The position numbers and the translations under genes are program-made. A stretch of DNA of 64,000 nt from Quadrisphaera setariae (GTDB taxonomy: Bacteria > Actinomycetota > Actinomycetes > Actinomycetales > Quadrisphaeraceae). Where the stretch lies: the NCBI RefSeq assembly GCF_008041935.1, contig NZ_VKAC01000014.1, forward strand, positions 29,053 through 93,052, in the 5' to 3' direction. The notes beneath the pieces were generated by a model that worked only from the letters and a program-made list of their open reading frames with translations, had not been told where the DNA came from and did not search any database. Shown one piece after another: positions 39,470 to 48,810 of the stretch. Within the stretch, counting starts at the first letter, position 1. Each line of letters opens with the position of its first letter.

Positions 39470-41644
39470 GTGGCGGTCGTGACGATGCACCAGATCAAGT
39501 CGACTCTGGGCAAGGCGCTGCGGTACATCGTGCGACCGGAGGCGACCCAGGGCGGGCTGCTGGTGTCCACGACGGCGGCGGTCATCGACCCCAGTGACTG
39601 GAACGCGACGGCGGAATCCTTCGAGGCCTCACGGGAGCTGAGGCAGGGTTCGGGTCGCAAGTCCACCGTGCTCGCCCATCACGTCATCCAGGCGTTCGCG
39701 CCCGGTGAAATCACCTCCGGAGCCCAGGCCCATGACCTCGGAGTGGCCTTCGCCGACCGCATCACGCAGGGCCGGTTCGCGTACACGCTGGCGACGCACC
39801 TGGACAAGGGCCACCTGCACAACCACCTCATCATCAACGCCGTCAGCCACGTCGACGGCAGGGCCTTGCGGGTGCAGAAGCAGACACTCGGGGACTACCG
39901 CGCCATCAGTGACGAGCTGTGCCGCGGGATGGGTCTGAGCGTCATCGAGCGGACCGTCGAGCGTGATGAGACGCGCACGGACACGGTGGTGCGTCCGCGG
40001 CTGGCGGAGGTCTACACGCGTGCTCGTGGCGCCTCGCGGCACGAGCAGGTGCGCCTCGCGATCGACCATGCGGTGTCTGCGTCTAGCAACTGGCTTGACT
40101 ACGAGCTGACGTTGGAGGCCCAGGGCATCGAGGTCGGTCGCAGCCAGAAGCGAGCAGTGACCTACCGCACCGAGTCGATGGCCCGCGCGGTGCGCGACGT
40201 TCGGCTCGGGCCTGCTTATGCCGAAGGGGCGGTGATGGCGCGGCTGGGTAAGACCAGCGTGCTGCGCTTCGATGCCCACGAGTCCCTGGTCGTGCCGGTC
40301 CGAGCATCCTCACGAGCGTCCAGCCGCGTGCCTGTGCAGTCGCATGGAGAGGTGCACCGGGAGGCGCCTGGAACTGCGCCCGTGCATGACGCGGCCAACG
40401 CCTCGATGCAGCACGCCGTGACCATCAAGGTGCCGGGCACAGCAGGGCAGCGCTGCATCGCGGTGCACCCTGACCAAGTCGTTCAGCATGGCAAGATGCT
40501 GCGGATCTACCTGCCCGAGCACGGCACCCAGGCGATCCTGAACCGCAGCGGAGGCATCGTGGCCAACGTCCCGACCAAAGCCCTCTACGCGGCCTTCACG
40601 CCGCCCGCGCGGGAACTCGCGGGTCGCCTCCACCAGATCGAAAGCTCGCGTGGGCTGCGCGGCGGCAAGCGTGTTCGTGAGCAGGTGGAGCGCCTAGCGA
40701 CGAGCGCGAACCTGCTCAATGTGCGGGGCCGCTTCGGGATCCTCACCGAGACCGACGCGCTGGCGCATGTCGCTGCGCTGGGCGCGGAGATCGAGCGCGC
40801 GGAGACCCGCATCCAGCACCTGGCGGTCGCCCTGGATGAGAGCGCCCCGGGGAGCCAGGAACGCGCGGACCTGCGCGTGCAGCTCGCCGACGCCAGTCGC
40901 AGCATGGGGGACCTGCAAACCACCGCGACCGAACTGATCCAGTGGGCCAAGACCGCGCCGCCGCGGGAGAACGGGCACCCCGGAACAGGCCGCACCGAGC
41001 TGGCTGACCTGGCCGACGTGGCGCTGCGCGAGCGGCTGGGCGACGTCGACCCCGTTGACCTCAGCGCCATAGGCGTCCCTGCGGAACGCGTGAGCCAGCT
41101 GCTGGACCAGCCGGCCTCCGGCGGAGTCTCGGAGCGGCCGGAACAGGGGCCGGCGGGAGGGCCGGCCAACGCGTCGGCAGACCGTGTCGACGTGTCAGCT
41201 GAGGCACCGGCCGACCTGTTGGCCGACGCGCCAGAGCGGGCGCGCGAGGCGCCTGGGCGGAGTGACCATGGCGACCTCGCGGGGGACGAGACGCTCCCCC
41301 CGCAGGCCGCCGAAGGTCGTGACGGCCAGCACGCCCAGCCGCGCGAGGACGCCGTCGAGATGTCCTGGGAGGACGTCGTGGAGATGTCCGACAGCTTGGT
41401 CCGCCCGGCTGGCCCGGGCGACGGCGCCAGTGACCCCGGAGGTCTCGACGTGGAAGAGGAGCGCGCCGCGCGTCCTACCGAGCGTCGCAGTGCCTCACGT
41501 GGTGGGCCAGGGCGGGACGTGTCCCAGCGGCCCGCGGGATGGAAGACGATGAGCCTGACGGAGCGCGCTGCCTGGCTCAGTGGCAGGTCGGTGCGCGAGA
41601 GCGCACGCGACACCGACGACAACACACCGAAGCGGAGGCGCTGA
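39470..41644 (+). CDS. MOBP-type relaxase (MobA/VirD2 family)
   Basis: A relaxase of 724 residues. The N-terminal domain shows the three-His metal motif in HLDKGHLHNHLIIN (His110, 115, 117, 119) and a candidate catalytic Tyr near the N-terminus (LRYIV, about residue 19). It nicks oriT and stays covalently bound to the transferred strand. The middle region is a helical domain; the last 200 residues are acidic, Ala/Pro/Glu-rich and likely carry the coupling-protein recruitment signal. It starts at GTG 39470, directly after mobC, and is followed by PcfB-like and VirD4-like genes. Confidence 0.93.
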   Translation: MAVVTMHQIKSTLGKALRYIVRPEATQGGLLVSTTAAVIDPSDWNATAESFEASRELRQGSGRKSTVLAHHVIQAFAPGEITSGAQAHDLGVAFADRITQGRFAYTLATHLDKGHLHNHLIINAVSHVDGRALRVQKQTLGDYRAISDELCRGMGLSVIERTVERDETRTDTVVRPRLAEVYTRARGASRHEQVRLAIDHAVSASSNWLDYELTLEAQGIEVGRSQKRAVTYRTESMARAVRDVRLGPAYAEGAVMARLGKTSVLRFDAHESLVVPVRASSRASSRVPVQSHGEVHREAPGTAPVHDAANASMQHAVTIKVPGTAGQRCIAVHPDQVVQHGKMLRIYLPEHGTQAILNRSGGIVANVPTKALYAAFTPPARELAGRLHQIESSRGLRGGKRVREQVERLATSANLLNVRGRFGILTETDALAHVAALGAEIERAETRIQHLAVALDESAPGSQERADLRVQLADASRSMGDLQTTATELIQWAKTAPPRENGHPGTGRTELADLADVALRERLGDVDPVDLSAIGVPAERVSQLLDQPASGGVSERPEQGPAGGPANASADRVDVSAEAPADLLADAPERAREAPGRSDHGDLAGDETLPPQAAEGRDGQHAQPREDAVEMSWEDVVEMSDSLVRPAGPGDGASDPGGLDVEEERAARPTERRSASRGGPGRDVSQRPAGWKTMSLTERAAWLSGRSVRESARDTDDNTPKRRR

Positions 41645-41646
41645 CC

Positions 41647-42447
41647 ATGTCGGTCGAGAGCATCGAGAGCACAGCCCGTCGAGTCTCGTTCGAGATGGGT
41701 GTGGAGGCGGTCAAACTCGTCGGGCCGCTCAGCAACCTCCTGTGGGCTGCCTCGCGCGCCCTGGTCACCAAGGCGCTCACGACGATGCCGGGCCGCGGCG
41801 GGTCCATGGGTGGTCGCGTCTCCACGGTGGACCTGGAGAAGTTCACCAACGGCCAGCGCGCCATCGTCAACCTGGAGGACCCGCGCACCTTTCGCGTGGT
41901 GCGCCAGACGCTGCGGCGCTACGGCGTCACGTTCGCGGTGACCAAGGAGGCCGGGGAGTTCCGCGTGCACATCGGCGCCGGCAACGCCGCGCTCCTGGAC
42001 GCCGCAATGAAGCACGCCGAGTCGACCGTGGCCCGCCAGATCCAGCGGGAGCAGGACCGCGCAGCTAAGCGGGAGGCAGCAACCCCCCAGCGCAGGACGA
42101 CCACGCCGGAGCGCACCGCGGACCGCGTCGTGGACCGCACCGTGCCTTCCCAGACTCGACAGCCGGACCCAGCTCCTTCCCGAGAGGTTGCCCGGGAGGC
42201 CGTCGGCCCGGTCGCGGGGCGGTCGCGTGCAGCAGGAGTTGTGAGCCGCACCGATGGCCCAGAAGTCCCGGCGAACTTCGCCCGCATGAGCTTGGAGCAG
42301 CGCACCCCCTACCTGGCGCGGCAGCGGGCAACCGGCGCGCGCACTGGGGAGGCTCGCCCTCGTGGCGCTGCTCGCTCGGCGCCGGTGCGCGCGGGACGGT
42401 CCACGTCCGCACGTACGGCATCACGCACCCCGCGCGGTCCCCGGTGA
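41647..42447 (+). CDS. PcfB-like (DUF3801) conjugation accessory protein
   Basis: A protein of 266 residues. Residues about 55-130 (RVSTVDLEKFTNGQRAIVNL, then FRVVRQTLRRYGVTFAV and FRVHIGAGNAALLDAAM) match the DUF3801/PcfB pattern of proteins found between relaxase and coupling protein genes in Gram-positive conjugative elements. PcfB helps dock the relaxosome to the coupling protein. The C-terminal half is disordered and Arg/Ala/Pro-rich. Start ATG 41647 lies 3 bp after the relaxase stop, and its stop overlaps the next GTG. Confidence 0.85.
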   Translation: MSVESIESTARRVSFEMGVEAVKLVGPLSNLLWAASRALVTKALTTMPGRGGSMGGRVSTVDLEKFTNGQRAIVNLEDPRTFRVVRQTLRRYGVTFAVTKEAGEFRVHIGAGNAALLDAAMKHAESTVARQIQREQDRAAKREAATPQRRTTTPERTADRVVDRTVPSQTRQPDPAPSREVAREAVGPVAGRSRAAGVVSRTDGPEVPANFARMSLEQRTPYLARQRATGARTGEARPRGAARSAPVRAGRSTSARTASRTPRGPR

Positions 42448-44195
42448 AGGGCCGGATCGCCCCTGGGCTGGGGGCCGTGCTGCTGGTCGCCGTCGGCGCC
42501 AAGGCCACCCGCGCGGTGCGCGAGTCCTGGGCCAGCTCTGACGTGATCACCGAGCGTCTGGGGGCGATCACCCCCGCACTGCAGCAGGAAGGCCGCCGGT
42601 GGTGGTCCCTGGACGTCCAGGGGATGGACTGGCTCGGCGGACTCGGGCTGCTGGTGGTGGTCCTGCTGATGATCGCCTACAGCCGTGCTGGACGGCAGAC
42701 CGAGCGCATCGGCGAGGAGCACGGATCAGCGGCCTGGGGAGGGGGACGTGACATCGCCCCTTACGCGGGACGACGGGGTGAGCCGAGGCTGCGCTTCACC
42801 GCCACTGAGACGCTGTCGTTGGACACCCGGACCACCCGGCGCAACCTCAACGTCCTGGCCGTCGGAGGCGCAGGCAGTCGCAAGACCCGCAGCTTCGTGC
42901 TGCCGAACCTGCTCTCGGGCAACGGCGTCTCCTTCGCTGCCACCGACCCCAAGGGTGAGCTGTACCGCGAGGCTGCCGAGCCGCTGCGAGCCGCCGGGTA
43001 CGACGTGCGGGCGCTGAACCTGGTCGACCTGCGCTCCTCGAGCGGGTTCAACCCGCTGGCCTACATCGACCGCGACCAGCCCGAGGTCGGTATCGCACAG
43101 CTGGCGGCCACCATCGTCAGCAACACCGAGAGCAAGGGCGTCGACGGCAAGGACGCGTTCTGGGACCGTGCCGAGCGGGCGCTGCTGACGTCGCTGACCG
43201 CGTACGCCTACTTCATGGGTGAGGCAGCGCGGCTCGCGGCGCTGGCCGATGAGGCCAAGAGCCCCGGGTCGGTACCGCCCAAGGGCCTGGGGCCGGCCTC
43301 CCTCATCGACGTGGTCGAGTTGGTCAAGAAGCTCGAAGCCAGCGAGGACAACGAAAAGCACACCTCCGAGGTCGACGAGATGATGGAAGTCGTCCGCGAC
43401 CTGCTGGACAACTGGAGCGACCTTCCGGACATGCGCCCGGAGGAGTCCGACCACATCCGCGACGGCCTGCACTTCGCCGCCGGCCAGTACCGCATCTTCC
43501 AGCAGGGCGCCGGTGAGACCAAGAAGGGAGTCATCATCTCCCTGGGGGTTCGCCTGGCCGTGTTGGATGTTCCCGACGTGCGCCGGTTGCTTTCACATGA
43601 CGAACTCGCGATCGAGCAGCTGGGGCTCAATCCAGGCGTATTGTTCTGCATCCTGCCGGACACTCACCAGACCTTCCGCTTCATCTCGGCACTGTTCTGG
43701 CACTCGATGTTCTCAGTGAATGTCTACGCGGCCGATCACTCCCCTGAAGGTCAGCTAGAAGTACCGATCCAGTGCTACCTGGACGAGTTCGCCAACATCG
43801 GACGCATCCCGGACTTCCCGCAGGTAATCTCCACCATCCGCAGCCGCGGCATCAGCGTCGCCGTCATCTTGCAGACCCTCGGTCAACTGAAAGCTCTGTA
43901 CCGCGACGAGTGGGAAGTCATCGCCGGCAACTGCGACAGCTTCCTCTTCCTGGGCGGGAACGACGCGACGACGCTGGACTGGCTGTCCAAACGCCTGGGC
44001 CGCTCCACGATCAAGGTGGAAGACACCAGCCAGAGCAGCGGGCGCAACAGCTCTTCCTCACGCAGCCTCAAGAAGACCCACCGCGACCTCATGACCCCCG
44101 ACGAGCTGGGTCGGATGAACGAGGAGGAGTGCATCTACCTGCTGCGCGGAGTCAAGCCGTTCAAGTCCCGCAAGGTGCCGATCTACGTCGGGTGA
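42444..44195 (+). CDS. VirD4/TraG-type conjugative coupling protein
   Basis: A coupling ATPase of 583 residues. Two N-terminal spans (PGLGAVLLVAVGAKA; GGLGLLVVVLLMIAYS) precede the ATPase domain with Walker A-like VGGAGSRKTRSFVLPNL, the conserved DPKGELYRE and Walker B CYLDEFANIGRIPDF. The second-last Gly of the P-loop is Arg (GSRKT), unusual for this family. It delivers the relaxase-DNA complex to a type IV secretion channel, presumably supplied in trans, since no channel genes are present. It starts at GTG 42444 with a 4-bp overlap. Confidence 0.93.
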   Translation: MKGRIAPGLGAVLLVAVGAKATRAVRESWASSDVITERLGAITPALQQEGRRWWSLDVQGMDWLGGLGLLVVVLLMIAYSRAGRQTERIGEEHGSAAWGGGRDIAPYAGRRGEPRLRFTATETLSLDTRTTRRNLNVLAVGGAGSRKTRSFVLPNLLSGNGVSFAATDPKGELYREAAEPLRAAGYDVRALNLVDLRSSSGFNPLAYIDRDQPEVGIAQLAATIVSNTESKGVDGKDAFWDRAERALLTSLTAYAYFMGEAARLAALADEAKSPGSVPPKGLGPASLIDVVELVKKLEASEDNEKHTSEVDEMMEVVRDLLDNWSDLPDMRPEESDHIRDGLHFAAGQYRIFQQGAGETKKGVIISLGVRLAVLDVPDVRRLLSHDELAIEQLGLNPGVLFCILPDTHQTFRFISALFWHSMFSVNVYAADHSPEGQLEVPIQCYLDEFANIGRIPDFPQVISTIRSRGISVAVILQTLGQLKALYRDEWEVIAGNCDSFLFLGGNDATTLDWLSKRLGRSTIKVEDTSQSSGRNSSSSRSLKKTHRDLMTPDELGRMNEEECIYLLRGVKPFKSRKVPIYVG

Positions 44196-44486
44196 GCGGC
44201 CAACTCTGATGATCACTCTTCGTGCTCCTCTGTGACCGGTGATGCCCAGACGCGATGTTCGTATGTCGTACCTGAACGAGACGCTTCAACGAACAGGCCA
44301 AATGCGACTCGAGCACGCGGCGTGACGAGACCCAGACCGGCGACGCCCAGTCCGTCCGCTCAGCGGTCGTCATGTGCGACCTCACTCACCAGGATCGAGC
44401 AGACAGCTCCACAGCCGCCTAGCGACATCGGGAGCTGGCTCTGGCACCTCATTTCTCAACACCCAGCGATCGCGTCGCATGACGCG
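44196..44486. other. Right flank of the mobilizable element
   Basis: About 290 bp with no credible gene between the coupling protein stop and the convergent CDP-alcohol phosphatidyltransferase. The right end of the element is probably here, but I could not find a repeat matching the recombinase side. Confidence 0.45.
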
Positions 44487-45254
44487 TCACCCGCGGCAGC
44501 GGTCCTCACGCACGAGGGTGAGCCCATCACGCCCGAACGACCAGGCGAGTGACGCTAGTGCACCTGCCGCCAGGACCACAGCGAGCGGCTGCGGCAGGCC
44601 GGGGACGGCGACGGCGGCGAGGACGACGCCCTGGACGGCGGCGACCAGCTTGCGGGAGAACAGCGGAGCCAGCTGGCCCCGCAGCGGCGGCCACACCGCG
44701 CCGACCGCCACCCACGCGTAGCGCATGCCGCCGATGGCCAGCACCCACCACCCGACGACCGCGGCGGACGGCAGGCACAGCACCGCGATCAGTGCGGCGT
44801 CCACCTCCATGTCCAACCGGGCGCCCGCCGCGCTGGCGGTGCGGGTCCGGCGGGCCACCGCGCCGTCGACGGCGTCCAGCGCCAGCGCCGGCGCTGCGAG
44901 CAGCACCACCGGCCAGGACGAACCCAGCTCACCCCGGAGCAGGTCGAGGGCGACCAGGGTCGCCACCCCGCCCCCGAGGACCGTCCGCAGGAGCGTGACG
45001 CGGTCGGCCGGACCGCTCCACCCGTCGCGGCGTCGAGCCACGCCGAGGGCCGCGACCCCCACCAGCAGGGTGCCCGTCCCGGCCGCCAGGGCCGCCCGGT
45101 GACCGCCGCCCGGCATCACCGAGGTGAGTGACACCAGCGCGCACACCACCGCGGCGGCGAGCACCGTGAGGAGCGCGTCACGCCGCGCCGAGCCGTCTCC
45201 GTCCGCTCGCGCCGCCTGACCGGTCGGTCTCGCCGAGCCGCTCACCTCGCCCAC
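44487..45254 (-). CDS. CDP-alcohol phosphatidyltransferase
   Basis: A membrane enzyme of 255 residues. The family signature D-x2-DG-x2-AR-x8-G-x3-D-x3-D is present as DAVDGAVARR followed by GARLDMEVDA (residues about 127-152), in a protein with about six spans. It transfers a phosphoalcohol from a CDP-activated donor to an acceptor alcohol; the acceptor cannot be told from sequence. Its start is only 29 bp from the divergent dehydrogenase gene, so the two probably share a bidirectional promoter and belong to the same pathway. Confidence 0.9.
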   Translation of the reverse strand: MGEVSGSARPTGQAARADGDGSARRDALLTVLAAAVVCALVSLTSVMPGGGHRAALAAGTGTLLVGVAALGVARRRDGWSGPADRVTLLRTVLGGGVATLVALDLLRGELGSSWPVVLLAAPALALDAVDGAVARRTRTASAAGARLDMEVDAALIAVLCLPSAAVVGWWVLAIGGMRYAWVAVGAVWPPLRGQLAPLFSRKLVAAVQGVVLAAVAVPGLPQPLAVVLAAGALASLAWSFGRDGLTLVREDRCRG

Positions 45255-45283
45255 CCCAGGAGCCTCGCGTACCTTGCTCGATC

Positions 45284-46366
45284 ATGCCCGTGCAGGCCTT
45301 GCAGTCCTCTGAGCCGTCCGGGCAGCCGGGTCGTTCCCCCCTGCACGCCACGGCGTACTGGACGACCGGGCCCGGGACCGGTGAGCTCCGCAGCGAGACC
45401 CTCTCGCCCCCCGGTGCGGGTCAGGTGCTGGTGCGGACCCTGCACTCCGGGGTCTCCCGCGGCAGTGAGCTGCTGGTCCACCGCGGCGGTGTGCCACCGG
45501 AGGTGGCGCAGAGCATGCGGGCACCGTTCCAGCAGGGCGACCTGCCCGGCCCGGTCAAGTACGGGTACCTCTCGGTCGGGGTGGTCGAGGCCGTCGGCCG
45601 GGGAGCCGACAAGGACGACGAGCAGGGCGGCTCTCCGCTGCTGGGGAAGACCGTCTTCTGCCTGCACCCCCACCAGGACCGCTACGTCGTCCCCGCCGAC
45701 GCCGTCCACCCCGTCCCCACCACCGTCCCGGCGCGGCGGGCGGTGCTCGCGGGCACGGTCGAGACCGCCCTGAACGCCCTGTGGGACGCCGCACCCCGGT
45801 TCGGCGACCGCGTCGCCGTGGTCGGCGCCGGCATGGTCGGGGCCGCCGTCGCCGCGCTGGCGCGCCGCTTCCCCCTGCAGCGCCTGCAGCTGGTCGACCG
45901 CGATCCCTCCCGGGCGGAGCTGGCCGCCTCCCTCGGCGTTGACTTCGCCCTGCCCGAGCAGGCCGCCGGGGGGTGCGACATCGTCGTGCACGCCTCCGCC
46001 AGCGGCGAGGGCCTCTCGCGGGCTCTGGAGCTGCTGGGCCCGGAGGGTGAGGTGGTGGAGGTCTCCTGGTATGGCGACGCACCGGTGACCGTCAGGCTCG
46101 GAGCGGGCTTCCACGCCCGGCGCCTGGCCATCCGCGCCTCCCAGGTGGGCACTGTCGCCACAGCCCGCCGAGCGCGGCGCAGCACTTCCGAGCGCCTCCA
46201 GTTGGCGCTGGAACTGCTCTCGGACCCGGTCTTCGACGCCCTGCTGTCCGGATCCGTGGGTCTGGACGACCTGCCGGCGGCCATGGTCGACCTCGCCACG
46301 GGACGGCGAAGCGCGCTCTGCCTGGTCGTCGACCATCCGACCGTACCCTCCGACCTCGCCTCCTGA
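45284..46366 (+). CDS. MDR-superfamily (alcohol-dehydrogenase-like) oxidoreductase
   Basis: A protein of 360 residues. An N-terminal GroES-like domain (SGVSRGSELLVHRGG) is followed by a Rossmann fold with VAVVGAGMVGAAVAALA near residue 180 and a VDRD acidic end of beta-2. Typical structural-zinc Cys clusters are absent, so it is an atypical, perhaps zinc-free, member. It heads a plus-strand run with the PTPS-like, glycosyltransferase, methyltransferase and flippase-like genes. The substrate is unknown; a keto or aldehyde intermediate of a pteridine- or sugar-linked product is possible. Confidence 0.85.
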   Translation: MPVQALQSSEPSGQPGRSPLHATAYWTTGPGTGELRSETLSPPGAGQVLVRTLHSGVSRGSELLVHRGGVPPEVAQSMRAPFQQGDLPGPVKYGYLSVGVVEAVGRGADKDDEQGGSPLLGKTVFCLHPHQDRYVVPADAVHPVPTTVPARRAVLAGTVETALNALWDAAPRFGDRVAVVGAGMVGAAVAALARRFPLQRLQLVDRDPSRAELAASLGVDFALPEQAAGGCDIVVHASASGEGLSRALELLGPEGEVVEVSWYGDAPVTVRLGAGFHARRLAIRASQVGTVATARRARRSTSERLQLALELLSDPVFDALLSGSVGLDDLPAAMVDLATGRRSALCLVVDHPTVPSDLAS

Positions 46367-46375
46367 GGAGCCGCC

Positions 46376-46780
46376 GTGTACCGCGTCAGCGTCCGCGACC
46401 ACGTGATGGTCGCCCACTCCCTGCCTCGCCCCTTCTTCGGCCCCGCGCAGGGCAAGCACGGGGCGACCTACGTCGTGGAGCTGGTGCTGGCGGCCACGGC
46501 GCTGGACGAGAACGGCGTGGTGGTCGACATCGGGGCGGCCTCGGCGGCGCTGGGCTCCGTGCTGGACGAGCTGCGCTACCGCGACCTCGACGAGCACCCC
46601 GCCTTCGCCGGTCAGCTCACCACCACCGAGGTCCTCGCCCGCTGGGTGGCCGACCGCGTGGCGGCTGCCTCGCACTGCGAAGGACCGGCCGCGGGTCTGG
46701 TCAAAGGGCTGGACCACCTCGAGGTGGTGCTCCACGAGACCCCCGACGCCTGGGCCAGCTACCGCCTCGACGCCCTGTGA
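46376..46780 (+). CDS. 6-pyruvoyl-tetrahydropterin synthase / QueD-fold protein (atypical)
   Basis: A protein of 134 residues with the T-fold layout: N-terminal strand VSVRDHVMVAHSL (first zinc-type His), KHGATYVVELVL, the TTEVLARWVADRV helix and the C-terminal LEVVLHETPDAWASY. In PTPS/QueD the second motif is CxxxHGHNY, with a catalytic Cys and two zinc His; here the Cys is absent and HGH reads HGA, so one zinc ligand is missing. It may catalyse a different reaction or bind a pterin without the classic chemistry. It is 9 bp after the dehydrogenase gene. Confidence 0.82.
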   Translation: MYRVSVRDHVMVAHSLPRPFFGPAQGKHGATYVVELVLAATALDENGVVVDIGAASAALGSVLDELRYRDLDEHPAFAGQLTTTEVLARWVADRVAAASHCEGPAAGLVKGLDHLEVVLHETPDAWASYRLDAL

Positions 46781-46798
46781 CGCTCCCGTGATGGTGCT

Positions 46799-47965
46799 GT
46801 GACGACCGCTGAGGCGGCTACTGAGACGGCTACTGAGACGGAGCGGAGCCTCGCCGTCGTCGTCCCGGCGCCGTGGCAGGCCCTGTCCGGCGGCAGCACC
46901 TACGACCGGCGGCTCGTCGCCGCGCTGCGCACCCGTGGGACCCCGGTGCGCGTGGAGGTCGTGGACGGCGCGTGGCCGCGACCGTCGCCGGGCGAGCGAC
47001 GAGCGCTGGCAGAGGCGCTGGTCCGCTCCGGGGCGGCGGACGTCGTCGTCGACGGCCTCGTGGCTGCCGCCGCACCCACCGAGGTGCTGGCGGCGGTCGA
47101 CGACGGGACGCGGGTGCACGTCCTGGTGCACCTGCCCCTGGCGCTGGAGAGCGGCCTGGACCCGGCCGTCGCGGCCGAGCTCGACCGGAGCGAGGCAGCA
47201 GCGCTGCGCGCAGCGACCTCCGTGCTGGCCACCAGCGGCTGGGCGGCCACCGAGCTGCAGCGGCGCCACGGCCTGGGAGCCGTCGGCGTGGCGCGGCCGG
47301 GGGCCGAGCCCGCCCCGGCAGCACGGGGCTCCCGGGACCGGCCGCCGCGCGTCCCGCAGCTGCTGCACCTGGCCTCGCTCAGACCCGTCAAGGACCAGCT
47401 CGGGGTGGTCGCCGCCCTCAGCCGGCTCCAGGACCTCCCGTGGAGCGCCGTCCTGGCCGGACCCGTCGGCGATGCCGAGTACTCCGCGGCCGTCGAGGCC
47501 GCCGTCGACGCCGCTGGGCTCCGCGACCGCGTGCGTCTGCCGGGTCCGGTGGTCGACGACGAGCTCGAGCGCCTCTGGGACGCCACCGACCTGCTCCTGC
47601 TGCCCTCGCGCGCCGAGACGTGGGGCATGGTCGTCACCGAGGCCCTCGCCCGTGGGGTCCCCGCCGTCGTCAGCGCCGGCACCGGCGCCGTCGAGGCCCT
47701 CGGAGGCCCGCACGAGGGGGGGCTGCCCGGTGCCGTGGTCGCTCCCGGTGACCCCGAGCAGCTGTCCGCCGCGCTGCGACGCCTCCTCGGCCCCGAGGGT
47801 GCCGCCGCCCGTGCCGCAGCTGGCGCCGCGCGGCGACAGCTGGTCGACGGCGGAGGCTGGGACAGCACCGCGGCGGCGGTCCTCGACCACGTCCGCGCCG
47901 CCCGACAACCCGGCCGACGACGCGTGCGAGGCCCTGACCGACGACCCGACCGACGACCCGAGTGA
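46799..47965 (+). CDS. GT4-family glycosyltransferase
   Basis: A GT-B glycosyltransferase of 388 residues. The C-terminal donor-binding domain shows LHLASLRPVKDQL and the E-x7-E motif in SRAETWGMVVTEALARGVPAVVS near residue 265. The N-terminal 15 residues are a Thr/Glu/Ala repeat and the C-terminus an Arg/Pro/Asp tail. It should transfer a sugar from a nucleotide donor, probably to a small or lipid acceptor made by this cluster. Starts at GTG 46799; its stop overlaps the methyltransferase start. Confidence 0.88.
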   Translation: MTTAEAATETATETERSLAVVVPAPWQALSGGSTYDRRLVAALRTRGTPVRVEVVDGAWPRPSPGERRALAEALVRSGAADVVVDGLVAAAAPTEVLAAVDDGTRVHVLVHLPLALESGLDPAVAAELDRSEAAALRAATSVLATSGWAATELQRRHGLGAVGVARPGAEPAPAARGSRDRPPRVPQLLHLASLRPVKDQLGVVAALSRLQDLPWSAVLAGPVGDAEYSAAVEAAVDAAGLRDRVRLPGPVVDDELERLWDATDLLLLPSRAETWGMVVTEALARGVPAVVSAGTGAVEALGGPHEGGLPGAVVAPGDPEQLSAALRRLLGPEGAAARAAAGAARRQLVDGGGWDSTAAAVLDHVRAARQPGRRRVRGPDRRPDRRPE

Positions 47966-48810
47966 GGTCACGACCCGTGAGTGATGGCGCCACCCCGACG
48001 CTGACCGAGTGGCTCGCGCTGCGCGAGGGCGCGGACGAGCGCGCCCGGCGCAGCGCGACCCCGCAGCTGCTGCACCACCTGGGGCTCGACACCACCGCTG
48101 CGCCGCAGGGGCGCCTCCGGGTGGTGGACGTGGGCGCGGGCACCGGCGCCAACCTGCGCCACCTGGCCCCGGTCCTCTCGAGCGCACAGGACTGGCTCCT
48201 GCTCGACCACGACCCCGAGGTGCTGGAGCGCGCCGAGGAGCTCCTGGACGAGGAGCCCGTCGCCGCGCGTGCCACGGTCACCACCCGTCTCGGTGACCTC
48301 GCAGGGGTGGACCTGCGCGGCAGCGCCGACTTGCTGACCTGCACGGCGCTGCTCGACGTGCTGCGCGCCGACCAGGTCGACGGACTCGTGGCCGCGCTGG
48401 CGGCGGCGCGGGTGCCTGCGCTGATGGCCCTGACGGTCACCGGTGAGGTGCAGCTGGACCCGCCGCACCCCGCTGACGCGGAGCTGGCGAGGACCTTCGA
48501 CGACCACCAGCAGCGCGACGGGCGCCTCGGCCCGCTCGCTGCTGGACACACCGTCCAGGCCCTCGCGCGGGCCGGCTTCTCGGTGCTGACCGTGCCCACG
48601 CCGTGGCGGCTGGGGCCTGAGGAACCCGAGCTGGTGCTGGAGTGGGCCGCCGGGCGGGTCGAGGCGGCGGTGGAGCAGGATCCCGCGCTGGCCGGTACCG
48701 GGCGCAGCTGGCTGCAGCAGCGCAGCCGGGAGGTCGACCGGGGTGAGCTGCACGCAGTGGTCCACCACGTCGACCTGGCAGCGGGACCCCCGGCGGGCGC
48801 GACCTCGTGA
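47962..48810 (+). CDS. Class I SAM-dependent methyltransferase
   Basis: A protein of up to 282 residues. Motif I is VVDVGAGTGANLRHL near residue 55, then LLLDHDPEVLERAEELL (acidic ribose-binding end), LGDLAGVDL and the post-motif LLTCTALLDVL. GTG 47962 overlaps the glycosyltransferase stop; GTG 47977 is an alternative start. The acceptor is unknown. Its placement between a glycosyltransferase and a flippase-like protein suggests methylation of a glycosylated intermediate. Confidence 0.87.
   Translation: MRSRPVSDGATPTLTEWLALREGADERARRSATPQLLHHLGLDTTAAPQGRLRVVDVGAGTGANLRHLAPVLSSAQDWLLLDHDPEVLERAEELLDEEPVAARATVTTRLGDLAGVDLRGSADLLTCTALLDVLRADQVDGLVAALAAARVPALMALTVTGEVQLDPPHPADAELARTFDDHQQRDGRLGPLAAGHTVQALARAGFSVLTVPTPWRLGPEEPELVLEWAAGRVEAAVEQDPALAGTGRSWLQQRSREVDRGELHAVVHHVDLAAGPPAGATS

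Noticed and set aside
44232-44552. 106-codon plus-strand frame after the coupling protein
   Set aside because: Composition is Pro/Ser/Thr/Arg noise and its end lies antisense in the phosphatidyltransferase gene.
45242-48187. Very long open frames antisense to the biosynthetic cluster
   Set aside because: They mirror GC-rich codon bias of the real plus-strand genes and contain no recognisable domain.
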